A DNA stretch of 64,000 bases from Paragorgia papillata (taxonomy: Eukaryota > Cnidaria > Anthozoa > Scleralcyonacea > Coralliidae), in the NCBI GenBank assembly GCA_035771165.1, contig JAWNZC010000238.1:2990001-3054000 (forward strand). Direction: 5' to 3'. The notes beneath the pieces are model-generated. The model made no database searches. It saw only the letters and a program-made list of their open reading frames with translations, and was not told the origin of the DNA. The position numbers were made by a program, and so were the translations under genes. Shown in pieces: positions 14,201 through 24,900 of this stretch; within the stretch, counting starts at the first letter, position 1; each line of letters begins with the position of its first letter.

Positions 14201-17200
14201 GTAGAGTCAGACTGGAAGCACTCTTCTCACATGCGGCCAAGGTGAAATTTTCAATCAGGTAACTGCTGAGAGCAGAAATCGAACCGGGTCGCAGAGGTGA
14301 AAGGCACATGCGCTAACCACTGTGCCACCAACACCCCTATATATATATATTTCACTGAGCAACTCCACTGTTATAAAGTGGTATTTATTTCATGATCTTG
14401 TACCCCTTTTTCGGCTAGGCCCCCACATCTGAAGGGGCCCCTTAGTTTTCGGCCTAACTCTACCTAATGAGCGTTTCGCCACTGTCCCTGTCCAAGGGGC
14501 ATAGAAATAATAGACCTGGTATGCCAGTGCCGGATTTAGGACAGGGTGGACTGGGCGGTCGCCCAGGGCCGCCACAAAATAATGTTTAAGGGGGGGCCTC
14601 CACAAAAATGTCTTGAAAGTTGAAAAAATAGGTGTTGAAATGAAAAAAATCTTGAGAGCTCAAAATATGAGTCAAAAACAAGACAAAAGATATATGGATG
14701 ATATATATGGTCACTTCTAAAAGTGTATACTATGACGATTATGACAGATTGATGGATGGAGTTGACAAGTTGTTATTGTAAACCTGATTCAGTGTGGGAA
14801 TTGTGACTTCGAGGTTGTTTAGTTCGTAAAGCAAAATTATGTCGTGTCTTTACCGACGAAAGCGTAATTCGGGGGGAAATATACTGATAGGTCTCGAACT
14901 CGGATTGATTGATATATTGTGCTGGTCAGTGACAGCCCAGTGGCCTCCACAGTCCTAAATCCGGCGCTGTAGTATGCGGGCTCCTATCTTTTGTCATTCA
15001 AAAAAGTGACCCTACTATAGGCAGTCAAGATGTCGGATTTATAAAGGTAAAATAGAATTTCAATCGCACCATGTCACGTGACAGAGCCCGTATTCTGGGT
15101 CCAATATTTCTGTGGTAAATACTCGCTGGAAAGAGTTACAGTGAAGATAGTAGTTCAACTTACGCACTAAAGCCTGGTTTCCATAAGATCGTCTTGATCG
15201 CCCTGACTTCCAAAATCTCTCCAATCAGAATAGAGATATCTCGAATCACCCAATCTGATTGGATGGATTCAGGGGATCGAGACGTTTCTTATAGAAACTA
15301 GGCTTTACAATTGCGTGAACTAGTTCGACCCTAGCCTACATTCGACCCGCTTTTTTCTCTCGTTTAAAACGTTTACTTTGCAAATTTTAATGTTTTCTAT
15401 TATTTTATCAGGAGTATATTATTAAGAGACTTCAACAAGAAGATGAACAGATTGCTCAGGTATAGAAAGTGCTCGAGTTAAGTATAGTTTGCAGCTTGGT
15501 AAGAGTGATGTTTTCAGTTTGCTAGTCAAGCTCTAAGTACTCGGGAAAAATTCTGAGTAAACAGACGATAATTGAACACACAACTTGTGAAAACTGGTCA
15601 CACTGTAACCACTTAGCTACTGAGTCTTGGGGGAGGGGTATTTTGGTATTTATAGAAGTACTGGTGTTGAGAGTACGTTTTAGAGTCTGAAAAGTATTGT
15701 ACTTGCCAGCCTACAAGTCGTGAATTGTCAGTGTTAAGGTGTTATATATAGTCGACATTGTTTTTAAGTCAAGTGGTTTGCAGGTTGGTAAGAGTGAAGT
15801 TTTCAGTTTGCTAGTCAAGTTGTAAGTACTCATGAAAAAATCACAAGTTCCCAGACCGCAAGTTTTTGAAAACTATAGTCATACGGTGTAACCATTGAGC
15901 TACTGAGGCTCAGATAGCATACCTATAAGTAGTCACACGATCTAACCATTGAGCTTCTGAGGCTCATGTGGCAGAGACACGCGACTTGGTTAGCCCAAGA
16001 ACTATTTGTCAGACTCAAAAACGTGCTCTCGACACCGGAATAGACTTGGTCTGCCAGCTAAGCTTCAGTATCTCAATGGGTTGTTAATCTTTCAATAAAA
16101 CCATTTCTAGCTCTTTAAACTTTGAGTGGCTGTCTTCTAGGACGAACGGCTGATTCGACAGTACAGAGAGGAGACAGAGAAAATGGTAAATCAGATTAAA
16201 GATCTTAAAACAAGGTAATGATTGCATTTATAATAAAAAAACCTTCATACTGTTGCATGATATAAGCTGTATTTCAGGTTCTTTCCCACCGGCGTTACCC
16301 TGCAAGCAGAGATTTATTTTCCTTATTTCTTCGTTGAGAGAGAGGAAGAAAAGAAGGCTCTGCTGTATTCGTGACTGGTTGACATTTCGCATGCATGTCA
16401 GGTGCTTGGTTACAATTTCTAACCCAGTCCAAATCAGAGCAGAAAACAAAACAAAACAAAACAAAACAAAACAAGAACCGGTTAAAAGGGTCTCAAGCGG
16501 GTTACTTCGTCCTATTTCTTGGACGAAGCCAAACACGAATACAGCAGAGCTTGGTTTTCTTTCTCTCTCTCAGCGAAGAAATAAGGAAAAGAAGACTTTG
16601 CTCGCAGGGTAACGAGCATAGGAACGGGAGGAAGGCGGGCACGTGCCTCCCCCCTCCTCCACCTTGTCGTAAAGTGCCCTTTTTGCAACAGAAAAGTGCC
16701 ATTTTTAAGATAAAACGTATATCTCAAGCGCCTTTTTGAAGCTGTGCTCCTCCTGGCATAGCTGTGGCGCATGATGGTCTTGTATGTTGAGAAATTTGAT
16801 AGTGTGGGCAAAATACAATATAACAATAGAGTTGATGTTCGTGGGCATAAATATGTTTTTGGCCCGACTCAGGCTCATTTTAGCCCAAGCCGCAGGCGAG
16901 GGTTAAAATTAGCTCTGAGAAGGGCCAAAAACATATTTATGCCAACGAACATCAACTGTATTACTATTATAATAATTTTAGTGGGCATTTGGAAGAAAAT
17001 CAAAGACAGTATACGGTAAACAGTATCTTGAACAGTGCCGCCATCCCGCAAGCGTGTATTTCATTGCAATAAATATTTACATAACTCATAACTTACATGT
17101 ATAAAACTTGGCAGAAAAACGCAACATTTGTCATCAAAATAATCTTTGCTCCAAAGTATTGACAAGAAAACTATACAATTCCATAAACAACAAACCAATA

Positions 17201-19298
17201 GTGATTTAGAACTGTTAAAATGATAAGCTCAAATCAGCGGGCTAAAATATATTTTAGCTCGCTGAATTCTTCATTTTAGCCCGCAAAATACACCACAATG
17301 CCCGACAAAATTATTATAATTCTATTTAATGTTGGTTTTGTATGTATTTGTTACAGCGCGATTATCTTCCAGTCAGCCAAATGTAGTTTGTGCTCCCGAG
17401 CTCTTGAACTGCCTGTCATTCATTTCTTGTGCCAACACTCGTTTCATCAAGTGTAAGTATATTGTCTGCTTTTGCTGTCAAATTTGTAACCAATATGAGA
17501 CAAAACATCATGCATCACACTATATTTCGTAACCACTATCACAACCACATTACTACATTACACCTCGCCACGTTACATCACACCGCATCTCCCGTACTAT
17601 CGTACATCACACGACATCACATTACACCTCGCTACATAACATTACATCACACCACACCACATCCCATCACACAACATCAAATCACATCACATCTCATCAC
17701 ACCACATCACATCACATCACATCACACCACTTCACATCTCATCACTTCACATCTCATCACACCACTTCACTTCTCATCTAATCACACCACATTACATCAC
17801 ACCACATCACATCACACCACATCACATCACCCCACATCACATCACACCACATTACATCACATCACACCACATCACTTCACATCTCATCACATCACATCAC
17901 TTCACATCACTTCACATCTCATCACATCACACCACATTACATCACATCACTTCACATCTCATCACATCACACCACATTACATCACATCACATCACTTCAC
18001 ATCACTTCACATCTCATCACACCACATCACATCACATCAAACCACGTTATAGAACATTACATGACACATTACGCCATACCGCATCATAGCACTGCATCAC
18101 ATCTCTCAATACACCACAGGATGTGATATGATTTTAAAATCTCTTTAACCCTTTAAAGCCTGAAGACGAGTCTTTAGTATTTTATTTGGCTAACGCCAGA
18201 CGATTTTATTCAGCACAAGGAGAGGTCCAGACCTCAAAGTGTTAAAACCCTTTGAAGCCTGACGACGAGTCTTTAGTATTTTATCTGGCTAACGCCAGAC
18301 GATTTTATTCAGCACAGGGAGAGGTCCAGGCCGCAAAGGGATAACTTATAATTATATTCCTTGTTGTTTTTTACAGCTGCTTCGAAGGTTATGCTGAAAA
18401 GGAGGAAGAATGTCCCATTTGCGCTCCAGAAAATAGGTATTTTGATTGTCAGTTATTCTTCCAGTGTGTATATGCTCTAGTGGTCGATACCAGTATTCGT
18501 ACAACAGTATTATTTTTTTTATTCATCTAGGAAAGTTCTGGATATTATTCGAGCTCAAGAAGAAATTAAAGATCTCCATGATCAATTTCATCACCAAGTA
18601 AGGACTCTGGTTGTCTTACTGAGAGGCAAACAGAGGAAACGTTGTCTTGTTGTAATATTTTGAATGTTTTTATTTTCAGCTGGAGAGAGCTACGGATGGA
18701 TTTGCTGTCGTGGCGGATTATTTTGGCCGTGGAGTATTTAATAAGGTTTGTATTAGGAGAGCAAGACGGCGTGAAAACTGTAAATAGAACAGAACACACG
18801 GATAAAAGACACACAGACGCACAGTAGCAACAGAGAAACACACAGGCAGGAAGAGCGGAAATTAGGAAAGAAGGGGGAGGAATGAATGAAAGGAATGAGG
18901 GAGGAAGGGAGAGAGGAGGGAGGGAGAGAGGCAGGGAGAGTGAGTGAGGCAGGAAAGAAGGGAAGGAGAGAGAGAAAATGAGGGAGGAAGGAGGAAAGGA
19001 AGGGAATGAGGAAGGTGAGAAGGGAGGGAGGAACGAATGAAGGAATGAAAGCAGGCAGGAATGAAGGCAGTTCGCTCGTGTTGCTTGAATTATTTTGTAC
19101 CCTTACTCCTGCAATAATGCCTTTGAGAAACTACTGTACCTCAGTTTAAGATGCTTGCTGTTTCTTCTATTTTTCCAGGTTACCATTGTCACTGATCAAA
19201 CGGGAAAACGAGCCAAAGGCCTGCCTGTCCTTGACGAACAGACACAAAGAAGTTTATTGATGACCTCGAAATCTGCCGGCAATCCTTTCTTGACGTAA
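2245..19298 (+). CDS. VPS11: VPS11, HOPS/CORVET core subunit (C-terminal part, 21 exons)
   Basis: Core subunit of the HOPS and CORVET tethering complexes that drive endosome and lysosome fusion. Exons: 2245-2323, 2615-2659, 3519-3620, 4033-4074, 5824-5970, 6737-6842, 7133-7162, 8723-8823, 9890-9973, 11712-11762, 11837-11931, 12477-12551, 12721-12812, 13761-13846, 15412-15459, 16141-16214, 17357-17452, 18377-18436, 18531-18597, 18680-18745, 19179-19298. All phases match, giving about 554 residues and a stop at 19296-19298. Landmarks resembling animal VPS11 are DHTTLLLNCYTKLKD, HDWYLKIQLEDIKDYQ and QTLAHNSTATLSV in the alpha-solenoid. A C-terminal RING-H2 follows (CSLC, HFLCQHSFH, CPIC), then DYFGRGVFNK. 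Exon 1 starts inside a split codon, so the beta-propeller exons lie beyond the left edge; I found none in 1-2244. Identity is firm; the 10-residue exon at 7133 is the weakest call. Confidence 0.95.
2404..2470 (+). repeat. AAAC microsatellite
   Basis: Uninterrupted AAAC units, about 67 bases, in the VPS11 intron after 2323. Confidence 0.9.
3098..3500 (+). repeat. TTTG microsatellite and degenerate TTCATTGT repeat
   Basis: 3098-3247 is nearly pure TTTG (with a GCCTGTCTG interruption). 3248-3500 is a looser TTGTTCATTGTC repeat running up to the exon at 3519. Confidence 0.85.
4832..5299 (+). mobile_element. LINE endonuclease-domain fragment
   Basis: One open frame encodes part of an apurinic-type endonuclease of a non-LTR retrotransposon. 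It has IIAGDFNPTSTGF (the GDFN motif), DLIFTNKSDLYDTP and GNSDHYTVLI (the SDH motif). It stops at 5299 before any reverse transcriptase domain. A short AAT microsatellite at 5365-5383 may be a LINE tail. It sits in the VPS11 intron between 4074 and 5824. Confidence 0.8.
5903..6182 (+). repeat. Partial tandem duplication of a VPS11 exon and its 5' splice site
   Basis: The last 68 bases of the exon ending at 5970, plus about 35 bases of intron, recur at 6075-6182 after a 26-base G run (6041-6066). The copy keeps the reading frame (IQLENIKDYQKAMDYIGKLE) and a GTAGGT donor. It differs by a few substitutions and an insertion just before the donor. No acceptor lies directly upstream, because the G run replaces it, so it looks like a dead exon copy. 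Confidence 0.85.
6397..6664. repeat. Fold-back element in a VPS11 intron
   Basis: Ends TTTACAGCGGATTCA and TGAATCCGCTGTAAA; arms of about 100 bases including GACAACAATTGTCGCGTTAG. Confidence 0.65.
6945..7030 (+). repeat. TTC/TCC microsatellite
   Basis: TTC units then TCC units; makes poly-Leu, poly-Pro and poly-Glu spurious ORFs. Confidence 0.9.
7556..7980. mobile_element. Mutator-like MITE, family 1
   Basis: Element 7565-7971 has inverted ends beginning CAATCTCGTTCCCAGAGCCC, and AAAGTGTCT (9 bp) exactly on both sides. Arms are about 60 bases. It lies in a VPS11 intron. Confidence 0.8.
7985..8490. repeat. Joined halves of two MITE families
   Basis: 7985-8200 is a left half of the piggyBac-like family (AAGTTTGTCTAATTTAGAGG). 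8205-8490 is a copy of the 873 family with a TTTATCAGATATAAA hairpin. The stretch 8520-8700 shows no feature. Confidence 0.5.
9204..9272 (+). repeat. TTCAA pentanucleotide repeat
   Basis: About 13 units with one change (CATTT). Confidence 0.9.
9355..9650. repeat. Fold-back element, TAGTCAAT family
   Basis: Ends ATAGTCAATCGAGGTATGG and CCATATCTCCATTGACTAT. Half copies occur at 45211-45320, 56836-56850/57149-57260 (interrupted) and 57800-57925. It contains CCAATAGCAATG near its centre. Confidence 0.55.
10035..10445. repeat. Inverted copy of the AATTCATGAGGAAAA family
   Basis: Mirror orientation of the 8205 copy, with a TTTATCGGATATAAAG hairpin and CGAGGTTTGATATTTTACCG in a second hairpin (10325-10415). 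Confidence 0.5.
10862..11340. mobile_element. TTAA-bounded piggyBac-like MITE
   Basis: TTAA then AGTGTATATG at the left, CATATACACT then TTAA at the right. Arms of about 150 bases include the shared family block TATCTTACTTCGTTCTTGAG. Confidence 0.7.
11341..11572. repeat. Fold-back element
   Basis: Arms contain GGTTACCGGGCTGATTTTA and CAGTAACCGGGCTAGCC. It directly follows the TTAA element ending at 11340. Confidence 0.6.
12030..12440 (+). repeat. TTCC polypyrimidine tract filling an intron
   Basis: About 400 bases of TTCC, TCCC and variants in the 545-base intron between VPS11 exons 11931 and 12477. Confidence 0.9.
12902..13205 (-). mobile_element. 5S-rRNA-derived SINE in a VPS11 intron
   Basis: The minus strand at 13156-13105 reads like the 3' half of 5S rRNA, including GTTAGTACTTGGATGGGTGA and CCGCTTGGGAAT, which contains the internal box C promoter. 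Upstream (13200-13160) is a stretch with a tRNA-like GTTAGCGC. The body ends near 12902 with ATTAAATCTAAATCTA, a short repeat tail typical of SINEs. An 80-codon plus-strand ORF here (12915-13154) is a by-product. Confidence 0.65.
13455..13706. repeat. Inverted-repeat element holding a hammerhead-like motif
   Basis: Left arm CATAGTTTAACGCTATTCTG pairs with right arm CAGAGTAGCGTTAAACTATG. It ends 55 bases before the VPS11 exon at 13761. Confidence 0.55.
13597..13640 (+). ncRNA. Degenerate hammerhead-like motif
   Basis: CGGATGA (13601-13607) has one change from the CTGANGA core. Stem II GACACT with AGTGTC is a perfect 6 bp, then GAAACGTT. ACCC before and GGGT after give a 4-bp stem I. The fold is kept but the U4 position is mutated, so activity is doubtful. 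It lies inside an inverted-repeat element at about 13455-13706. Confidence 0.35.
14110..14336 (-). mobile_element. tRNA-derived SINE
   Basis: Read on the minus strand, 14336-14271 gives TGGCACAGTGGTTAGCGC (box A) and GGTTCGATTTC (box B) at tRNA-like spacing. A tRNA-unrelated body follows to about 14110. The anticodon and acceptor stems do not form a normal tRNA. Confidence 0.55.
14525..14969. mobile_element. hAT-like MITE
   Basis: Ends CAGTGCCGGATTTAGGAC and its inverse; flanking 8-mers TGGTATGC and TAGTATGC match at 7 of 8 bases. Confidence 0.7.
15170..15308. repeat. Short MITE
   Basis: Ends AAAGCCTGGTTTCCATAAG and CTTATAGAAACTAGGCTTTA; centre has CCAATCTGATTGG. Confidence 0.55.
15480..15985 (-). 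mobile_element. Tandem tRNA-SINE-like copies
   Basis: Two units of about 145 bases (15490-15635 and 15776-15925) share the left part GGTAAGAGTG and the right part ending in TAACCATTGAGCTACTGAG. A third, right-end-only copy is at 15926-15976. Read on the minus strand, each right end gives CTCAGTAGCTCAATGGTTA, a box A-like start. All lie in one VPS11 intron. Confidence 0.4.
16296..16611. mobile_element. Mutator-like MITE, family 2, older copy
   Basis: Same ends (TACCCTGCAAGCAGAG... and CTCGCAGGGTA) and an AAAAC microsatellite at 16444-16472; flanks no longer match. It starts 81 bases after the VPS11 exon ending at 16214. Confidence 0.65.
16800..17310. repeat. Palindromic element
   Basis: GGGCATAAATATGTTTTTGG at about 16842 is mirrored at about 16925. 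A second inverted pair with ATTATAATAATTTT lies at about 16967 and 17306. It fills the intron before the exon at 17357. Confidence 0.5.
17570..18055 (+). repeat. ATCAC-type repeat
   Basis: Mixed ATCAC, ACCAC, TTCAC and TCATC units over about 480 bases, leaving a spurious His/Ser/Thr frame open. Confidence 0.9.
18145..18345. repeat. Tandem pair of a 100-bp element
   Basis: Two copies containing GGCTAACGCCAGACGATTTT in tandem within a VPS11 intron. Related single copies with GTCTGGCGTTAGCC or GTCTAA(C/T)ACCAGACAAT lie at 33756-33856, 42231-42353 and 42361-42480; the first two of these are bounded by TTAA. Confidence 0.55.
18840..19070 (+). repeat. Purine-rich GGGA/GGAA tract
   Basis: Degenerate AGGGAGG, GGAAGG and GAATGA units before the last VPS11 exon. 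Confidence 0.8.
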
Positions 19299-19506
19299 TA
19301 TTCAGACAGAAATGACGTAGTAGTGACGTATAATGTAGTCTAGTAATGACGTGTGGACTTGTGACGTAATAATGATGTAAGCTTACGTCATAAAAACTAC
19401 GAATGATGGAAATTCATACTCGAAAGATTGATTGAGAATTTGTTTAACTCAATTATTTCAGTATTTTAATTATTTTTCAATTACCCTGTGACCAATTGGG
19501 TCGACG

Positions 19507-20054
19507 TTAAAAGGAATGACTTAAAGAGTCCGTCTAGCCCTTTCGCGGCTTTTCCAAAATATGCCTGAATGTTTTCCCGAAAAGCTAGGCGGTTGAACCA
19601 GATTTCTGACTAGGTTATCCAGAAGATTGCTAAAATCGTAAGGCCTGCGCTAAACGTGTCGCACAATAGACGAATTTAATTGTTTGAATTTTATTCGACG
19701 AAACTGCGAGGTATAACTCGGTTAAATTCGACACACGAATTAAATTCGTCTCGGCAATTAAATTCGTCTGAGTCAGTCGGATAATGCGACGATAATGCGT
19801 GTTCGAGTTACACGACGAATTATTGTCGCGTCGAATTATTAAACTCGACTGAAATTCGACGTTTAACTCGACGTCGCATTTACGTCGCATTACCGACGAA
19901 GTTAATTCGAATTAAATTCGTCTATTGTGCGACGTTTAGCGCAGGCATAAGACTCATTGAAGCTTGACAACAAATTTGGAAAAACAAATTTAACGACATA
20001 TTTTGGAAAAGCCGCGAAAAAAATGGACGGGTCCGTTTGAGTCATCCCTTTTAA
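19507..20054. mobile_element. TTAA-bounded element with a nested palindrome
   Basis: TTAA, AAGGAATGACT ... AGTCATCCCTT, TTAA, just downstream of VPS11. Inside, 19643-19946 is a second fold-back with ends GCCTGCGCTAAACG and CGTTTAGCGCAGGC, filled with AATTCGTCG-type units. Confidence 0.7.
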
Positions 20055-20577
20055 CCTCGATCCAAATGCAAACATGAATTGGAAACTTGGGATTAATCGG
20101 TTGTACAATACACTTTAAAATATCATTAATAATTCATGACGAAAATTCAAAAGAAATCAATACCGTAGCAGTGGTTGTAAATCGGATACAGCATCGTCCT
20201 GATTTACATAAACTTTAGCTTCGATTTTCTCGACTAAAACAGACCGTATCCCCAAAATAGTTGGTGAACTTGATTACTTAGATGCATTTGTATTTTAAGA
20301 AAGATACAGAATTCGCATCCGAGCTGTATCTGATTTACTACGGCTCACTTGCAGCTCGCCTTGTAAATCAGATACAGCTCGGCTGCTCATGCTGTATCTA
20401 TTTCATGTAAATTGCTAGTTATTAAAATTACTTTTTTGGAAGGGACAACGAGAATATTAAATACATGGATTGTCTGCAAGTGTCCATTATTTTGTACACT
20501 CTTGTCCTTTTCTTAACAAACTGGTGTTGATGTTATGATGTTGATTAAAATGGTGATGATGATCGTAATGGTAATCT

Positions 20578-20705
20578 TACTGCACTGCACTGCACTGCAC
20601 TGCACTGCACTGCACTGCACTGCACTGCACTGCAATGCACTGCACTGCAATGCACTGCAATGTACTGCAATGTACTGTACTGTACTGTAATTTACTGTAC
20701 TGCAG
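20578..20705 (+). repeat. CTGCA pentanucleotide repeat
   Basis: Pure CTGCA units decaying into CTGTA at the right. Confidence 0.9.
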
Positions 20706-21109
20706 TACACTGGACTACTGTACTGTACATATATCTTATTGTACATATATCTTATTCAGATGTATTTTTCCAAGCCCTGAAAGGGCGAGGAAAAGTGTGA
20801 GAAACGAGTAAAATGTTCGGTCGTATTAGGTTTGCTACCTACTTATACTAATGGAAACGAATTGACAATGTGATTGGTTACTTCTAGCCAATCAGAAACT
20901 CGTTCATATTCGGTAGGTCTTTACCGCCGTATTATCGGTGAGATATTATATGACTGTTCAGTTAAAATACATCTGCAATTTTAGTATCTGCAAATTGCCG
21001 TTTTGCTTGAATTTATGACTTAAACCGATTAAACCGATATAGATGTGTGCAATACGAATTTTAGTGTGTGCTTCTCCGACCTGGGGAAAAATAACAACCA
21101 TTGTCATAA

Positions 21110-21355
21110 TAATGCACTACTGCATGTACTATTGTGTTGTGTTGTGCCAGTGTTGTGTCTGTGTTGTGTTGTGTCAGTGTAGTGTTGTGTTGTGTTGTGT
21201 CAGTGTTGTGTTGTGTTGTGTTAATTGTGTTGTGTTGTGTCAGTGTCGTGTCGTGCCGGTTGTGCTGTGTTGTGTTGTGTTGTGTCGTGCCGTACCGTGT
21301 TGTGTCGTGCTGTGTCGTGTCGTGCCGTGTGTTGTCACTGTTGTGTTGTGTTTTG
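21110..21355 (+). repeat. TGTTG/TCGTG repeat
   Basis: Mixed TGTTG, TCAGTG and TCGTGC units; makes spurious Cys/Val-rich frames. Confidence 0.85.
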
Positions 21356-21650
21356 TAGCCTGATAAACACGGTAATTGACCAATCGCAGCGTGCGTACTG
21401 GACGCAACCATTTATATTTTATATTATAAAATAAGTTGCGTCTTACGCACGCTGTGATTGGTCAATAACCGTGTTTATATCAGGCTATGTAAACACGGTT
21501 GTGAATGACGTCACGTCACACTTCTTAGCCTTATTTCATAAAAGAAATAGAAAACGGATGCCCTGTGTTTATATAACCTGATGCAAACACTTGAATTTTC
21601 CCAACTCCCTCTAGTGTTTGCATCAGGCTATATAAACACGGGCGGCCACA
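21356..21650. repeat. Two palindromes upstream of ZDHHC6
   Basis: 21356-21486 has arms with TGATAAACACGG and GACCAATCGCAGCGTGCG. The adjoining unit to 21650 mirrors TGATGCAAACACT. A related copy is at about 44780-45205. Confidence 0.55.
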
Positions 21651-21794
21651 TGATAATGGTATAAATGGAATGGTAATCAAAATATCAAACGATATTATAG
21701 TTTACTGATAATACAAGTATGCAACTGTAAAAGTAACTGAAAGTCCAGTTATCGATCGACAGTTATAATTGCGACAGAAGATTTGTAAGATCTG

Positions 21795-21944
21795 AATCAA
21801 ATTCCCGCCATTTTAGTAGACATGCGCAGATTGGAACTACTTCCAAAACAAAATGGCGAACTGAGCGTTGAATTCAAACTAATTAAAATACTAGTAATAA
21901 TAGTTTTTTAATCACTTTCTAAATCTCACCGGCATTTTTACTTG
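21795..21944 (+). promoter_or_regulatory. Likely ZDHHC6 promoter
   Basis: Directly upstream of the start are CCCGCCATTTT (21824-21834) and AAAATGGCG (21850-21858), YY1-like sites in opposite orientations. CATGCGCAG (21841 region) between them resembles an NRF1 half site. These are common housekeeping-promoter motifs. No TATA box is evident. Confidence 0.4.
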
Positions 21945-24900
21945 ATGGCAAAAGGTAGTTTATTCCATTGGGGTCCACTGACGGCATTATCCATTATTAC
22001 AATATTGTTTATTGGAAGTGTGTACTCGTCGCTTGTATGGTGGCCTCCTGTCAATGGTAGTGGCGTCGTGAATATTTTACTTCTTGCCGTATTTCTTTCG
22101 TGTATAGTCTTTAATTTTGTTAAAGCTGCTTGGCTTGGACCTGGCTATGTTCCTTATCATTGGAAACCGGTGAGTGGAAAGCTATTTTCATGTCTTGCTT
22201 GCTTTTAAATAAAACTATCAAATGAAGTGAAGTGACATCTTGGTTGAAGACTGAAGTTTCTTCATATAAATACAGTATTAAAACGCAATTGAATTCGCCA
22301 GACGGGAATAAATTTTATAAAATTTTGCACTTGACCTAGTGTTGGTGCTATATTACAAAAAATCTCAAAATTTTGTCGCAGGGCCAGGGTGGTCAAAAAA
22401 TCTCAAAATTTTGTCGCAGGGCCGGGGTGGTCAAAAAATCTCAAAATTTTGTAAACACTTAAAAAGCTTACAAGTTAATAATATTTAAATAATGATGATT
22501 TATTATGTAACAGTACTTGCATAAATAAGAATGGCTGATGCTCTTCACACAAATTCAGGGGTTCTGGAAGCAGCGGGTGTCTGGACACCCACACTTTCTG
22601 GACTGTGGGTGTTCTACATAAGAAGGACACCCACAATATTTTAGCAAATTTTAAACAAATTGACATTTTGGAAACTATCTGTAACTCTTCACAAATTGTT
22701 CAGTGTATTGTTCAATAATAAAAGTTCTTGAAGTTGTTGTGAACTTGTGATGTTATCTTGTATGTTATGTATATATAGTTATTAGTTATCTATTATATTC
22801 TCTGAATGGCGTGGCCCTGTTTTTGGCATTCTGCGAGATGCAGGACACCCACAACTTTGAAAAGCTTCCAGAGCCCCTGTACAAATTATATTATGTAAAG
22901 TTCATAATTTAATAAAGATTTAACATAGATAAGTTTTGTGGAAACACCATGTAAAATATTTATTTGCTAAGTTTTCAGCCTGTTGACTCAGGCCTTCATC
23001 AGAGCAAATGAAGGCCTGAGTTGAATTGCGGTCATTTCGCCTCCAAGTCATTTTGCCATTGTAAAATTTGAATGTTTTATACACAAGTATTTGGCAAGAA
23101 TAAACAAGTGTTTGGCATATTCCATCTAATTTTGCCATATTTGTGAATCGTGCGAAACATTTAAATCTGTCCAACTAATATTCCAACTAATATCCATATT
23201 ATTTATTTAACGTAAACATTTCAACGATCCAAGAAATATTCTAGCTGTCGGTCCCCAAACTAAATTGAATGACAGAGTAAATCTGAATCTGCACAACAGT
23301 AGTGTTTTCGCGAATGACAACTGCCATGTATAGAGAAACATAAATTGGGGGGTGAAACGACTTGGGGGTGAAATGACCGGTTACCCCTGAGTTGACAGGC
23401 TGGAAGCTGAGCAAATAAATATTTTACGTGGTGTTTCCACAAAACGTATCTATATTACATTATCACCATGAAAACTTTCAAAGAATTAATTAATAAAGAT
23501 TTCTTGCCATGTTATATTTCCATAATAAGGCCCTGTTTACATGAAGTGGATTGACAGTTCAATCAGATGGAAAAAACACGAGTGAAGCCAATCTGGGTAT
23601 ATGTTTACGTGGAGAATCCAATCTACTTGGAACATTGTTTTCAGTTTTGGAACACTATTTTCTGTGCTTCAAACTGTGTTTAGATGAATCAGATTGGAGA
23701 CATTCAAGTCGATCCTTGCTTGGATCTCAAGTCGATCCACTCCACTGCCTGAATTGACTTCAGCCATCCATTTCAATCAGATCGAAAACTTTCAATCTTC
23801 TTCATGTAAACACAACCAGGGGAAACAACATGCGAGATTTGAGTTGAACACTCAATCCGCTTCATGTAAATAGGGCCTTGGCAATGTCATACTTATTACT
23901 TCACACTGCATAATGACTTTTTGAAATGGCATCAATTTTAGAATAGTCCAAATATTTTACACCCAGCAACACACGTTTAGTGATAATATGGCTACATACA
24001 TGCAAGTGCAAATTTTTATTAAGTACTTTCGATAACCACTCTCAAAGAAAATCATACTTTTCTAAAAAGTCATTATGCAGTGTGATATCATAAGTATGAC
24101 ATTTGCATATCAGACAAACCTGAATATCTCAAGAATGAAGCAAGGAAACGAAATTCTACGAAAGATGTTACGTTGTCATTTTAAGTGTTCTTTCAAATGC
24201 AATCATAAAAAACTGGGGTGAAATTTCGCTGCATTGGCACTTTAAAATTTTGTGACTTTGTCACGCGAGTCACAATGGAATGGCTGAAAAGTATGTTGCA
24301 AATAACAGTAATTCCGTATAATAATGTTGTGCATAATTGCAGGTGAATAAACAAGATCAGAAATTGATGCAGTTTTGTCAAATATGTGATGGATCCAAAG
24401 TACCAAGGTCACACCATTGCAGGCAATGCAACAGGTTTGTAGTCTGTAGTACACTGCGTGTTAGCCAGAAGGAAAAAAAATATCTGCGTTTACCTACTAA
24501 TGTTGGGAAATATGTGTAGCACAAGCCTGGATATTAGCGTAACGGACATTGTCCAGTACAAATTTGTCATTTCCAAGGTTTTGACAGTTACAAATTTGAT
24601 TGAGTCGGTCATTTTGTCCGGTACGTTTTTTGGTAAAGATAATTGTAAATTTTTATTGCAAAATCAACTATTATTTGTGTAGAGTCAATTAATCAATCGC
24701 ATTTCTTGAGAGCGAACGTGTTCCTGTTTATATTTCAAATGAAGCAGTTCTGAAAAAAATTGCGAAGCTCATCTTTAAAAAATGTTGCATACACTGCGGA
24801 GTTGTCATTTTGAAGTATGAGATTTTAGAATTTGTTGATTCATTGAACTGTTGATTTTCTTTTTCAAAATGGGGTCTCTAGTTTTTGAGACAAACAAAAG

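Noticed and set aside
17429..18052. 207-codon His/Thr/Ser-rich ORF
   Set aside because: It begins in a VPS11 exon in the wrong frame and then runs through the ATCAC repeat.
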